Assembly: GCA_013397435.1 (NCBI GenBank)
Contig: VZRG01002970.1
Coordinates: 1-64,000, forward strand
Direction of reading: 5' to 3'
Length of the DNA: 64,000 bases
From: Erythrocercus mccallii
Taxonomy: Eukaryota; Chordata; Aves; Passeriformes; Dicruridae
Made by a program: the position numbers and the translations under genes. The notes under the pieces are model-generated. The model was not told where the DNA came from and ran no database searches. It worked only from the letters and a program-made list of their open reading frames with translations. Numbering within the stretch: the stretch's first letter is position 1; each line of letters begins with the position of its first letter. Shown here one piece after another: positions 13,701-27,470 of the stretch.

Positions 13701-16700
13701 TCAAATAGGCTCTCAAACTACCTTCCTAAAATTAAGCCTTTATCGCAAAAGTTTAAATGTTTATACAGGAACTGACTCTACAAGTTAAAAGAGCTCAGTC
13801 CCCAGGTGTTTATCCAGTGTTTGCATTGCTTCCCCAATGCTTATGATAAATAATACCTTCACTAACGCAGGGCTTATTTCCTTCAAGTGTCTGTAGGCAG
13901 CTGTCATCTACCCACTGAGTTTCTGCATAGTTGATCTCCTGTGTGTGTATCTTACCCTTCTAAACATTCTTCAAAAGTCAAATGACACTGTTTCCCTTTG
14001 CTGCTGTGCCTGGCAGTGTTTTCTTGTGCCTGGTGGGAAATGTGATGTTCTCTGTGAGATCAGTCAGAGGCCGAGGGAGGCACCCCCTGCACAGGACAGG
14101 AGCTGAAGGAGCAACCCCTCCACCCAGCTCTTTGAGAAGGGAGAAGCCAATGGAGGAAAATAGAGAAGATTGGCAGGACTGGTGTGATCTTGTCTCCACT
14201 CACCAAAGAGAATTAGGACTTCAAGCCTGGAATAGATAATTATGAACCCTTTCATGGAACTGGACAGTAAATTAGGCTGTGATGTGCTCAGAAGAGACTA
14301 AGAACAATAATTCTTCTCCTTTCCTTGATTCTTCTCCTTAACCCTAGCAATGAGAGCATTCTGCAGACCCTCCTCCAACAGACTGGATTTCACATTTCCC
14401 ATTATAGTCCCCTGAAGAAAATGTATAGGCAGTAGCACTGCTCCTAAATCCTTAGGGAATTGAACACTTGGAGTCAAGTGCAACTAGAGCATGGTTATAT
14501 AAATCTTGTAGGAATAGACTTTAATTCTCTGGAAGAAAAATTTGACATTCTTTAATTACTTTTGCTTGCCTTTCTTCATTTTAGATTTGCTGTAAATGGT
14601 GAATCGCAGATAGGAAAATGATTGTTAGAATTGTAGAAGTAGGGGTATGACTGCTCCTTTGAAATTCTCCCCTTAGGATAGAGAAAAAAAGTTGAGCTGA
14701 CTCAGAAATTGTCAGTTTTAGTGTGTTTCATTTTTATCTCAAAGGCAAATTCTTGTTAAATGCTAGGTTCAATACAAGAGATGAAAATCTGCAACTACAA
14801 TATGTGAGCTACAGGTACAATCTAAAACTGGAGATAGAAGGAAAAGACAGAAGTCTCAAGATGAGGCAAAATAATTCCTAAAATTGACAGTTTAACAAAA
14901 AGTAAAAAAAAAACCTCATTCAAGTGTTCATGACTGTATCTGAGTTTTTTTATTGTTTCACTCATAAGAATAATAGTCTTCTAAACAGATGTCATAATGA
15001 CTGAATTAATATGTGGAGGATTAGTGCCAAGTCGATTGAATATGATGTAGAACATCTCTTCTTCCCTGACACACCAAGTAAAAGATTTCCAGAACAGAAA
15101 ATGTCCTTTTTACTTGTCTGCTCAGGGTCTCACTGTGACTCATCAGATTGGACTCAACTGAATTAAGTAAATACCTACAGCAAACAGAACACAAGGTGCA
15201 GTAAAATGTTGGCTAAGGTAAAATGAAACAAAGGCAGCAGAGAGCAGTGTGGAGACCATAATGGGTAAAAGGATCACCACCATTAGGAAAGCAACATAAT
15301 GGCAGAATTCCACTCCTCAAGGTGACGAAGAACTTCCCAGCAGGAGGCAGCTCTGGGAGCAAACACTGATTTGATTTGGCCCTTGGGCTGCCTCGGAGCC
15401 CAGGTGTCCTGCTCAAACAGGGTGTCCTTTTTCCCACTGGAAGCTGCAGAAGCTCATGCTCTAGCTACACCATGGTGTCTAACTGTTTTTCCTTAATTCC
15501 AAAATACTTTTGGCAGCAATTTTCTTTTTTTTATTTTCTTGTTTTTGGAGAAAAATAGAAAATGGCAGAAGTGTTCAGATATGGAGCTACACTTAGAGAA
15601 TCATAAGTTCCTTGTTTGATACTTCAAAGTGCCTTCTTTCATATTAATCTAGGACACAGTTTTTAAGGAAGTGACAGAGAGTCTGTAATTTTATGTAGAA
15701 TATTAAAATAATTGCTTTCTATAGCTGCTTGCATTTTAAGTCAATTCACTGTCTAAAAAGTTACAATGTATTTCAGTGCCATTTTTTTTCAGCTACAACA
15801 TTTTAAAACACAAAAATTCCTTTTTTCAGGTCGGTGCAGACAGAATGCACTGAGTAAGAAAGAATCTGCCAATTTCCTTTCATGTTTGATCTTTGCTTCC
15901 TTGATCATTTCCGTAATCTCTATCACTTTGGCTGTCTATGCCTCCACTTGTAGCGTTAACCTTGATGTTTTGTAATAGATGTCTCACATGGCCTTTGCTC
16001 TTTCCTCTTCTCTCCCTTAATTTCCTTGGCTATCCACACTAGCGGTTTTCTTCTTTTATAGCCTATTTATTTCCCAGTGTTATGTTCTTTCCTTGGACTC
16101 CCATTTAATTAAAGCTGTACTGTCAACTTGAAAATCACATTTCCATCTGAAAATGTTGTGTCTTCTCTTGTTACAGGAAGCCCTTGAGATGACTCTGGCT
16201 AAAACAGAGCGGGCTGGGGGCTGGGGGGTGAGCCTTGCCTTTACTCATTTCACTTAGCTTGTGTAACATTCCAGCATTATTTCAGGGTCTGGCAATTCTG
16301 CTGCCTTAGACAGTTCTGCCACTGGCTGTTTGCAGGAGGAGGAGAGAAATAACCCTTCCAACCTCCCATCATTTCCCCTGTGGCCTTACAGGATTATGTG
16401 AGTCAGGATCAAGTCAGTACTGAATGAATGAAGGTGCATTACTGTGCTGCCCTAAAAGAAAATTAAACTCCAGACCTCTTGTTTCCCCCGGTGTTAGGGA
16501 AGGACCAGGATATGTATGGGCAGTTCTAGGATGTTTTCATTAGGGTTTCATGACTTCTGAAAACACAGCCACTTCTGTTTGTTCCCTGCTTTTCCCCACT
16601 CTGTTATTATGTACCAATCACAGAGCAAATATGGCCCTCTCAAATAAACCAAATGTCGCATAAAAAAAAGCTCTTTTTGTTCACAAGTACCCTCCATTGA

Positions 16701-19700
16701 GAGAGAAATAACTCCTGCTGCACCAAAACTCTGTATTCTGGGACAGTATCTACTTTTTAAATTTCCAATTTTAAAAACTTGTCCAAAAGAGTTTTATTAT
16801 TAATAATGCCATTGTCATCCCTTATTTCAGCAGATACACTTATACTCACAGCAAACAAAAGACATTGTGCTGCATACTTCAAGCCCATTTGAAAATAGGC
16901 ACTGAAAATAGTAGCAGTAATCTCTGTGTATTATGAATATGGAGATATTTATGTGTTTGTGTAAAACAGAGAGATAACATACAGAACAGAATTAGGAAAT
17001 GTGGTAGTGATTTATATCTTTGAGTAATTTATGGCCTTCATAAATCAGGTGGCTGGAAAGATTGACCGCAGTAACACCATAATTGAGCCACCCAAGTTCA
17101 CAAGGACTATTTTTTTTTCTTCTTTTCATTTTTTTAAAGTATTTTTTAGTATTGCTGTTGGTGAATGCAGAATGTTAGAGTTCTCGTAACAGTTAAGATT
17201 ATTTTGAAAGGGTAAGGGAAGGAGTACAGAGTAAGGGGTTATCTCTTTGTATAAAACAAAAAATAGAATTTTCTTAACAGAATTACAGGGTTTCTTTTAA
17301 GGTTTTGTACCACTCAGGATTTTCTTGCTAACATGTTCAGTCATCTAATTTCCTCTCTCTTCTACTCAAAACTAATGGATTTTAAAGATTTTTACACAAG
17401 GGGGAAAGAAGGTTTCCGAGAACCCAGTCCACTGGAACCCCAGTACTGCACAGCTATCTTACCTACAGGGTTATCCCACCAAAGGGAAATTTCTCCACAC
17501 TAATATTATGATTTAAATTGCCTACATCTTTCAGTGGGTATTTAGCCAATTTGAACTATGTTTATCAATATTTTTTGAATAACTGCAATTACAGATTTTG
17601 GCAAAAGACCTTTTATCAAAGGAACACAAGCATGCTTCAATATAGAATGTTTTTTTCCTTCTGGTAAAAGAATAAATGTCTGGCCAGATCTCAGTGCTTT
17701 CTAAGTGTATTTTACTCTATATTGAAAAATATTACAGTAAATAGATGTGAACTAAGCTCTGGAAAGCAATGGCTTGCTCAGTGTGTGGGTGAATTTCTTA
17801 ATAAAGGCACTGGGTCAGCGTTAGATGTCTGTTTACCAGAGAGGGTTATCAGTGCTTTGCCTCATGCATTGTCACAGACCCCAGCTTTAGATCAGGGTGT
17901 TATTGCCTGGCAGGATTTCTTTTCCTAGTCTGAAAGTACTCAGTCTCAAACACACACACAAAAAAATACAAGCTTCTTTCTTGTTTCTTGTTTGACTTCC
18001 TTTCCATTGCTGGTAAGAACTCAGACGTGTATTAGCTGGGAAATTAAACAACTGGAGTAAATAAGAATACTTCCTTTTAGTAGAATAACTGTCTGAACAA
18101 ACAGTATATTATTTTCTTCATAAAGCTTGAAGCAAAAGTTTAATTTTGGATATTCATCTGCTTCTGGGTTGTGTCATAAAGATGCCAAAAGCACTTTTTC
18201 CACCAGCCAAAGGGTTTGTTCCCATTTCTGTCCATGTCCCTCAGAATGGTTATCCATGGCTTTTTGTTCCCAGCTTAAATTACACTGCGCATCTTGTAAG
18301 GTTTATTTTCCATTTCCAGTTCAACAGCATTGTAGGCACAGAGCATATTATCATGTGTTAGATAGATTTTATGTACTGTTTCTGTATTCAGTGCAGGTTC
18401 TTGGTTTCAGTCTCTTCTATGGATCTTTCAAATCTGTTCCTCTTGTCATGCTCTGCCCTTGTAACCGAGATGAGCTGAGATAACCCTCTGCAGGTATTTT
18501 GGCAGTTGCAAGAAAGGCAGTGTCATTGGCAGGGTATAATTCAGCATTTTCTTTTGCTTTTGATCCTTGAAGATTATTGACCTGCAGAATACATAGCTCA
18601 GCCTATTAAATACATTTTTTTAGTTGCTTTCCCAGTGCACTTGAGGAGATAGTGAGGTACGAAGGCAGGATTATGATTTTGCCTTCAGTCAAATTAAGTG
18701 GAATTTAAATCAGGGGAAACTTCACTATTAAAGTTGGCTTGCATAAGGATCAGTTTTGTCCAAGTCCACTAATAGGATTTTAATTTTTGATTGATCTGAC
18801 TTCTCTTTTGCACAATATGGATGAAAGGAACTTCAGTGAACTCACTGAACCTTGACAACTGCAAAAAAAAATTTTCTGACAAAAAAACCAATTTCTGACT
18901 ATGTAGCGTAGCCTTTTTAACACTAACTGCTGAAAAGCAGATGCACATGCACATACCCAATTGCATGTGTTCAATTTTTTCATTTCTCATGATAATGTAG
19001 AACAGGTAATGTGCTCTCTCTAAAATATCTGCTACCTTAATGTGTAAGACAGAGCAAAGTAAAATGAGTCTTACTCCTCTTTCATTTCACAAGAAAATTA
19101 ATTTTGTCTATTGCTTTATATAGATTTGGATGATGGTGACTTGGGTTAAGTAGACTTCTCAGCTTTTCTGTCCAAATTTATGATGGGAACAATTCCTTGT
19201 AAGTCTCATTATCATAATAGAATCCTATTACAATGTGATGGGGGGGAAAAAACCCAAACAGAAATATTTACAACATTTACATGCAAGTCTGCTTTAGTGA
19301 TCGGCATCTTTATGATACCCAGGTGCTCTGCATGTTTCTTTATGAGAATTGAATTACATGACCTGGAAGTTCAGAGTAAATGTTTAAGCTTTATTAGTCC
19401 TTGAAAAGCAGTAAAGTGGAGAAGATGTTGCAATACTTGTTAGTGAAACTATTTGGAAATTGAATTACAGATGCTTTCAGGGCCACATCCCATCCTTATA
19501 TAATTTACACAAGCAAGTTATCTCCCTGACCCTCAAACCTCCTGTATGACTGCTTCCTTGCTAAATAAAAACAACTAGATCATCTGCTTTGACAAGCCAA
19601 AGCTGGGAATCAATTTTTAAAGCCCAAGTCTAGCAATGTCCCTTGCTTATTCTCGCAGGATCTCCATTCTTTCTGCAGCTGGAGGTGCTCAGCACTCCCT

Positions 19701-20962
19701 GGATGTTGCTTGCTGCACGTGTGGGCAGCGCCTTCGTGGGTTTGGTCTGTTTGGTGGTGGTTAACAGTCTCTGAAAACTTCAAAATGCAAAATTCCCTTT
19801 GAAGTGGGTTATTTCACACCAAGTTTCCTTGTTAACCTTTCTGTAGTCCCTGACTTTGGAGGAACTTCAGTCAGTGCTCTGGAAGGGCCAGATAACACAG
19901 GCACTGCAGCCTGCCCTTGAACTCCACGGCTGGGAAGGACAGGTTGTCCCTGCTAGGAGCTCACACTGATACTGCTGTGCTGCCAGTGTGCAGAGCAGAT
20001 GGGAAATGTGCTGATAAAAGCAGTTTTCTGTAGGTGCAGACAGACTATTTCATTGAAAGGCATGAAGTGAATGGGCAAACCCCATTATTTTGTCAGGATA
20101 GTTCCCTGTCAAAGCCCACCTGAAGTGGTCTCCTCTCTGCCTGGTTGTGACACTACAAAGTTGGACCTATTAACCCATTATATCATTCAATGAGGGTTTA
20201 GCTAAAATCCTAGATATTTTGTGTTACTGAAAGTAAGAATAAGAAAATGGGATGGCATGAAGAACTATATTAATACTGCATGAAAAGAAAAAGTCAAAAT
20301 ACATAGTAAGTGGTGCAATAAGGGTTTTATCAGATTTCCTTAATTATTTAAATATAGAAGAGTCCTGGTGTATCAAAAGAAACTTAGTTGGGCAAGTGAA
20401 AAATAACACTCCTGAGAAAACATATGATATTATAGTAATTATAGTATATTATTTTATGTCATTGATTCTAATATCTGGTGTAGAAGGAAATTTGTAGCAC
20501 TTTAATATAGGCTATGACAACTGATCCCAAAAGTGTTGGACACTATAGTTTGTTTCCTAGGGGAGAATAGTTATACTCTACATAACATTTTGTAGACAAA
20601 AAAGAAAATTCATAAGTGCTAGAACTCCCAGATAAATTGCAAAAATTCGAACCAGATTACAGTAAAATAACACTTGGTTAAATTGTAGTGGACTATTCTC
20701 ATCTTGGAATTTATTCCAGCCTCACTGATAGAGGGCTCATTATTTGAATGCCATCATGACTGGTTCAGTTAACTACTCTGTCTTGCAAAAATGCCAGAAA
20801 AACAAATTTGTATCAAGAAAGTTAAATATGCCATCTTACATAGGTCCTAGGTTACCTGGACCTTTCATCTCACAAGCTTCCAAGATAGAAGTAATCCTTT
20901 AATCTTCTGAGGGAGTCTCAAGGCTCTCTTTTTTTAATGCTGTACTACATTTTCATCTGCTC
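10781..20962. other. Long noncoding stretch, no gene recognised
   Basis: Ten kilobases with no recognisable exon, RNA gene or transposon. Small items seen: a local duplication of TTTTGAACCAT near 10832-10853; a G-rich cluster at 16211-16228 with runs of 3, 5 and 6 G, one run short of a standard G-quadruplex; overlapping short open frames on both strands at 13978-14255 in a slightly GC-richer patch; a G7 run near 19240. The longest open frame is 118 codons (18127-18483, plus) with no recognisable family. Confidence 0.6.
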
Positions 20963-20978
20963 TTTTTTTTTTTTTTTT
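20963..20978. repeat. T16 homopolymer tract
   Basis: Sixteen consecutive T residues. On the plus strand they fall inside a longer pyrimidine-rich stretch ending in TTTTATTAG at about 21023, which resembles a vertebrate 3' splice site with its polypyrimidine tract. See the adjoining exon candidate. Confidence 0.85.
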
Positions 20979-21230
20979 AACTTTTCTGACTCTCCTTGCT
21001 AAATCTATTCTGTATTTTATTAGGTGGTGGAGATGTCTCTTCAGCCTTACTGACAGCAAAGGCTCTGGTGAAGTATTTTTTATAGAAAAAGAAGATGATT
21101 TCCCAGGGTATGCAGAGGGTCATTACTACTGGCAAGGAAAAGATTTTGAACCTGATCTTGGCCAAATGACAGAAGAGATCAGTGAAAGAAAACAAAAGGA
21201 TGTTACAGAAAATGGGACAAGATAGAAGAA
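20977..21230. other. Weak exon candidate, open on both strands
   Basis: Plus strand: a long pyrimidine tract and branch-like CTGAC lead to TATTTTATTAG, after which one frame stays open for about 67 codons to a TAG near 21225. Its product is acidic and hydrophilic and includes GKDFEPDLGQMTEEI. Minus strand: a 72-codon frame (20977-21195) reads as a hydrophobic segment with SLPVVMTLCIPWEIIFFFYK followed by basic residues, like a single membrane span. Hydrophilic and hydrophobic readings of opposite strands are expected by complementarity, so at most one is real. No family is recognised for either. A clear downstream donor is missing on the plus strand, so it would have to be a last exon. Confidence 0.12.
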
Positions 21231-21239
21231 TGGGAATAC

Positions 21240-24200
21240 ATATTGGCTGAATGCAAGCCTTTTGTATCTAGGAGCTGATTTCTCATTCAGATAATTTAAT
21301 TAAATGCATTGATGCTTATTTATTACCTTCTGGTAAATCATGCAGGTTTTGTAAATTTTATTCTGCCTCTTTCACGTTAACAATACTGCTTGTCTTGCAC
21401 CACAGAATGGCAGCTAGTGAAGAACACACCACATGCATCACTCAGTTTGGCCAAGGAGCAGCTGATGAGCCTTTATTGTGTTTGAGAAGTTGTGCGATTT
21501 CTAGCACAGTGCTGGTGAGATGGAGATGGTGCAGCATCCTAAACAGTCTCAGTGATGATAATATATAAGTAACAATAACAGGAGGTGTTGTGTCATCTTG
21601 GCAAAATCACAACTTTGGAATATCACTTTAACTATGAGTAATTGCATCATAATCTGAATTTGTGTTGATTTTGCACTGCCTCCTGAATTCCTTATATGTG
21701 TGCAGAGCAGGGGTACAAGTGTTACCAAGTTCCATGGGCACACAGCACCTCAGACAAGAAATGTTAAGCACAAGCCACGGGCTCTGTTCACACCCTCAGC
21801 TCAGTCACTGCCCTGTCTGTGCTTGAGTCCTGACTCATGGACCCACCAAACCCATGGGACCCCCTTTCCTCTCCTTTTCCTTATTCTGTGGCTGTTTAGG
21901 GTGATGGTGCCAAATGCCTGGGTGCCAAAACTGAGAAAGTTCCCAATTCTAATCACATGCCTCAGATACGCTTGACTTTTGGCATTCACTTCTTCCTTAT
22001 TTTTGATACAAGACCTAGTTCTGAGATCTTTTCAGTACCGGGTCCAACAGAGGAAGAATAATGGCAATTTGTACAATGTCTTTCCATCGCCTTTTCCTTT
22101 AGACATAATTTAAAACATGGTTTGTCAGATAAATCATGAAATATCCTTGTGATGTCCTTAAATACTATTCTTTCTTTCTATAATGCTAATTAAATATCTG
22201 CTGAAAGCAATGGACAAGCAATGTTGGGCAAATTCAACTTGGCCTGAGGCTTATCTTCAAACTGACTCCAAAATCTGTGGTTTGGAGGGCTGTAGAAGTG
22301 TTAAATCAGTAGAAAGATTAAACAAGAGAGCAATAGCTCATGTTATCATCTAATGTAAAAAGATAGCAGAAATAACTAATGTAGCTAAGTATGAATTGTG
22401 CAAATTAGGATACTTTGCTTAATTTAAAAAGTTTTAATAACTAGAAAGGGTTTGGTACAGAATGCATCCATTACAAGGAGTTATAAAAATTTCTCAAGTG
22501 TATTGAAATAATATGCATATAAGAGCTGACTTTTCTCTAAATAATTTTATCTAAAAAGTCCTATAAAATGTTTTATTTGCAGATAATTGAAAAATCACAC
22601 TTGGTATGTGAGTTGAAAATACAGTCTCATCATTTCCTATGAGGAAGATCAGCATAGCATTTCCATGCTTTTTGTTTGTTTTGATATTTTCCTATCAATT
22701 ATTGACTCTTTCCTGCTTTCTATTGCATTAGTTATTCTGAAACTTTAGAATTTGCATATGTAAGTTTTATTCAGCTGTGTGTATTTTTGAAAAGCTGGTT
22801 TACATCTTCATGAAAATTATCTATAAAAATTCTGTCAGCATTGAAAATGAAAGGTGTAAGAATGTCTTGTCAGTGAGATGCTAATTGGATGGAGCTTTCT
22901 AGGTTTGACTGCAATTTCTGGTGCCATCACCAGTGATCCTGTGTCAGCCTGCACCTAGACCTAGATTTTTATTTAGGGAGTTAGATATATTAATATCTCA
23001 GAGAGGTCTGGGTCTCAAAACCAACATTACTCATTTCTCTTTTCTGTTAACTAGTGCTATTGCTCATCTTACATCTCCTTATTTCTTTAATTCCATGTGC
23101 AACAGTATTTTAATTATACAGTTGATTTTCCAGGACAGGTGCAAAATTATTTTCCAGAACTATACAAAAATTACCATAGAGATGGGGGGGGACGACATTA
23201 TTTTACACACATGTAAAATAAAAGAAATACCTTCTTCTTTCTCCCTTATGAGAAGAAGAGGTTGAACCTTCTAAGTTGACACAACACAAATAAAGAATGC
23301 ATGCTTTAAAGGAAAAAATGAAACTAAGAATTTTCAGTTTACTGCAGGTTGGAGATAATTAGTATAATTATTGATGAGCTCAAATTACCAGTTTCAGTGA
23401 CACTGGCTATTTTTTGGAATTTGAACCAGGGACCCCTTCTAATCAGTTAAAAAAAAACAAAACAAAACACCTTTCTGTGCCAGAAGTCATGTCTACAAGA
23501 GAATAATTTTTTCTGTCATCCACATCCATTTCATCTCATCTTTATTAGAAGTCTAATGTATAGGCAGGTTAAGAGCAATATCCAGCAGCACATGATGACT
23601 TTTTTTAATGCTTTCCATGCACTCATCTACAGTGGCTACTACAGGAGGTATCTTTTCACATATGCATTTGTTAAGAGAGTTTAAGTGATGAAAAAGAAGG
23701 CTAAGTACAGCTAACACAATTTTGATTTTTTTATTACTTGGGGTTAGTCAGCTGGAAAACTGGCTCTCTTGCCTTAAACTGTTTTGCTATTTAAATGTAT
23801 CAGCATCTGAAAAATCTCTGTGGAATATATCTTTTATTTAAGTGAAAAGGCATAACTGCTGACATCTGAGTGAGAACTGTCATATTGGTTACTATTTAAT
23901 CTTCTGAGGTGCAGTTTCAAAGTTCACCAACAGTAAAAGGTGGGATCTGGGCAGCAAAAAGAAATCCTGGTAATACTTCCCATCCCTAGGATATGAAGAT
24001 TATTGGAGGATGGGAGAACTTTGCAGAGATTTTTCTCAGTAGCAAATGTAATTGCCTTTGAGACACTGGACTAACCATGAGCTGATACACCTGCAGGGAT
24101 GGCTGAGGGGATGTCATGACCAGCAGAGAGGGCAGCTGGGGAGGTGGTTCAAACTGCATTAGTGCCCAGTGCCAGAATTTCTGGTATTGGCTGGAGAAAC

Positions 24201-26989
24201 CAACAACCCCTGAAAACACTCAAAGTTCATGTTGTGGTGATGGTGGAGATTGTGTTTGGTGAGGAGCACAACAATGGATGCAACCATCAATCTCAGAGTC
24301 TTTTCTCAATGAGTACAACTCTCCCTAATAAAGGTTGTAAATTCACTGGCTTGTGTTACACAGGGACATGGAGATGAGACCTGCCTCCTCTCCAACCTGT
24401 GATAAAGTGCAGCTTGAACTGCTCTGGAATTTGGGGACTGTTTCTCACAGTAACTATGGAAGCATGTATTGATGTAAATCCATTTGGCTTGATTCCATCC
24501 TAATATTGACCTGCATGAAAGTACACTGCCGACAAGTAACTTACCTCAGGATGAGAGTAGAATTAGATCATAGTCATGTCCCTGGTCTGGAACTGCTCTT
24601 CTTTTTTCTCTTTTTTATTTTGACTGCTTAGAAAGAGAGGGAAATGGCCTGCTTTCCCACTGTTGCATTTTATATGGTCAAATGGATTTTTGCTGAGGTG
24701 ATGCCCAAATTCCCCACAAATGATCACTTTTTACTTGGAAAAGGTCTCATTATGACCATCTTAGGATTCACATTTCAATGGAAAAAAAAATCTCTTCTCT
24801 GCAGTGGAAATTCTGTGGTGAGTCCTTCAGCCTAGGATTAAAAATCTCCTGAGTAGGAAGCAAATTAAACAAATTCCCTCATTTTCATTGGGTGAAACCC
24901 CACGGTTTTGTATCATGTTAGGCCTGAGTGATGTTGTGTCACATCCTAGGCAGGGCAGTGCTCTGCCTCCTTTTCTTTGTGGCTGATTTCATAGCAAGAC
25001 TGCTATAAAATATGAGTGGGTAATAGCAATATCACCTATGGCTTCCTCAAGAGATCCAGCTACTTTATCCATGAGTCTCTGTAGCTAAAGGAGGGTGCTG
25101 AAACAGAACTAAAACAGTGAACTGTCAGATAGGAAAATGGAGTTAGCCTTGGTTTATTCTGTCAAGAACATGGAAAAATAAAGAAGACAAAACCACCACA
25201 AACTCAAGCCAGTGATTTTCATGTAGAACTACTTGTGCAGGGTATCTTTTAAAGACAATGTGTATTTCTATTCAACACTATTGCCAGGTCGAATGCTGCT
25301 GTCTTCACATTTGACTGTAGAGGTACTCCTCAGCTCTTATCCATACATTGTCCTTTAAAGAAAGCTATGATTCTGGAGGCAGCCTTTCCTAAAAACAAAA
25401 TTCTCCTTGATCTGTCATTGCAGGTGGGGTTAAGAAAAAGCTCAGCTTTATTAAGTGCTGTGAGAAAACCTTTCTATCCCTCACAAGATTTAGGCAGTAG
25501 ATATGTAATTCCTTTGCATGCTTCTAAATGTATTAAACAGGAAATAAATGAAAAATCTAAATGCTAAACTTCATATCATTTTTGTCCAGCCAAAAAAGAA
25601 ATTAAATAGCAGGTTACATCAATACAATATTGTCTGTGTTGGTGACACCTCATTAACAGATGCTGTTATAATGTAGATCATACATTTTCACTGAAAGAGG
25701 GACATGTGTGATAGCTGCCCATCAACAGATAATTTAAGCTGACTCCAGAAAACATTCAGATTCAGTCTTCTGTGGATATCTTCTTTTACTGGCAGTTTTG
25801 CCCGCGTTTTCATTGCCTGCAATGGCCATTTAACTGAAGAAATGCAACTCCCAGCATGAAAGGATTATTTTGCTAATCTTCCTTAAAGCTTCCCCCCGAG
25901 TATTCTATCAATATGAGGTTGTTGGTAGGAGACAACAATAACCTAATATAAATCCTGTTTTTTGGAACTGTGATTTGAAGTTGCACAGCATTCCACAGTC
26001 GTGTGGAAGGGTATTTTGTAGAATGCTTGTTATTCATTCTTTCATTCTGCTGCCCCTTAATTCTAAGACCCAATAGGAATAATGTTTTCCTGTAGCTGCC
26101 CTGGCAAATACGGCTTTTATTATACAATTTTCAAATCCAATTAGACTCATGCCACCCTGCTGAGGCATATATTAAAATTTAGCAACTGAATCCTATGGAA
26201 TGACCTGCTTCTTCTGCCATAGTACTTCTTCCATTTAGTAAAGGATTCTTCAAGCTGAAATTTATTTTTTTTTCTATTTTTCTACAGTGGGTTCTTTTAG
26301 TAAAGGAAAAATATGGAAACACAGAAAATGTATTCCGAGGCAGTGCTGTAAATAGGACAGTATGTTCCATCTGAGATAATAGAGATGACCCGTTGGTTAA
26401 TAAAAGATAAAACCATTTCCAGGGCCCTGAACTGACTGCAAGAGATCCCAAAAGGAAAAGAACTTTTTCTGTGTAGGCTTTTTAAAAAAGCAAAATGAAA
26501 CAAAAAAACCCAGCACCCTTCCACCTCCATCCTACATGTGCATTGGAAATATGTCTCATTATCTAGATGAATCTACTGTCCCAAAGGTACATTACAATGT
26601 GATTTCACCAAGAAAAAAGATTTACTGAGATTCTCCTTAGTGAAAGATATCTGGCAAAACCACCGATCATTATAGTCAGAGTCGGACCTGACAGATTCCT
26701 GCTGTTTGACTGACCCTAAATTTTGTCAAGTGTGAGAAAATTCTGCCTAGCACATCAGAATATGAACTAACACACTAAATATTTTATTCTGTGCTAAATT
26801 AGGTATTACAGGTTTTAATTCATCTTCATCAAGCGTCCTTATTGAAAATAAAATAGGCACAACTCAGCAGAGTAGGAGAGGAGAGGCATAATAATTAAAG
26901 CACAAATAAGTAGAGCATGTGACTCAATTAAAATTTATTATTAAGCTATTCTTTGCAAAATGTGTCATAGCTTTAGAGGTGCTTTGCCA
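21240..26989. other. Noncoding stretch, no gene recognised
   Basis: AT-rich sequence with no recognisable exon, transposon or RNA gene. The longest frame is 22921-23265 (plus, 114 codons), with no recognisable domain. A G8 run lies at 23184-23191. The block from about 25800 to 26160 is rich in short motifs such as CCAATTAGACTC and could be conserved noncoding sequence, but nothing in a single sequence proves it. Confidence 0.6.
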
Positions 26990-27470
26990 TAATGAAGCGT
27001 TCAAGCCAAGGCCCTGGGGTTTTGGATGGGTTAATCCTGCAAAGCCAGAGCTGGTAAGTGGGAGAGGCCGTGTGGCAGCATGAACCCCTTGGGACTCCAT
27101 GTCCCATCATTTGAAGAGCCAAGTGCCCCAGGCCATAGATCAGGGCAGGCTGCTCCACTCTGCCCCGCGGCATCCCCTCTGCAGATCCCACCCTGGGGCA
27201 GAGACTGCTTTCCTCGGGAGCCTCGGGGAAAGGCCAGACCCGCTGGAGAGCAAGAGTGATTCCCTGAGGGTGGGCACTGGTGTTGAGCCACAAAGCCGGT
27301 GCTGCACAGGGTTGTGCCTGGGCTGGTCTGTCCGAGTGCCAGCTCTGGGGTTAGGGAGCCCAGCACTGCCTTTGCCTCTGCTCTTCCCTGGGCAAGGCAT
27401 GAGTGCTGCGACTCTGAGGCTTGGACATGGCTGCTTTGTTCTGCAGATCTAGCCCTGCAGACTGACATCC
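26990..27470. other. GC-rich patch with long antisense frame
   Basis: A sharply GC-richer block set in AT-rich flanks. I counted 9 CpG in about 420 bp, too few for a CpG island, so an unmethylated promoter is unlikely. The loss of stop codons that goes with GC richness explains several overlapping open frames, the longest being 27031-27540 on the minus strand (169 codons). That product is rich in S, G, P, A and C with no domain that I recognise. It could be an old GC-biased repeat, a gene-conversion patch or an exon of a noncoding RNA; none of these is demonstrated. Confidence 0.5.

Noticed and set aside
16211..16228. G-quadruplex
   Set aside because: Only three separate G runs (3, 5 and 6 G); a standard quadruplex needs four separated runs.
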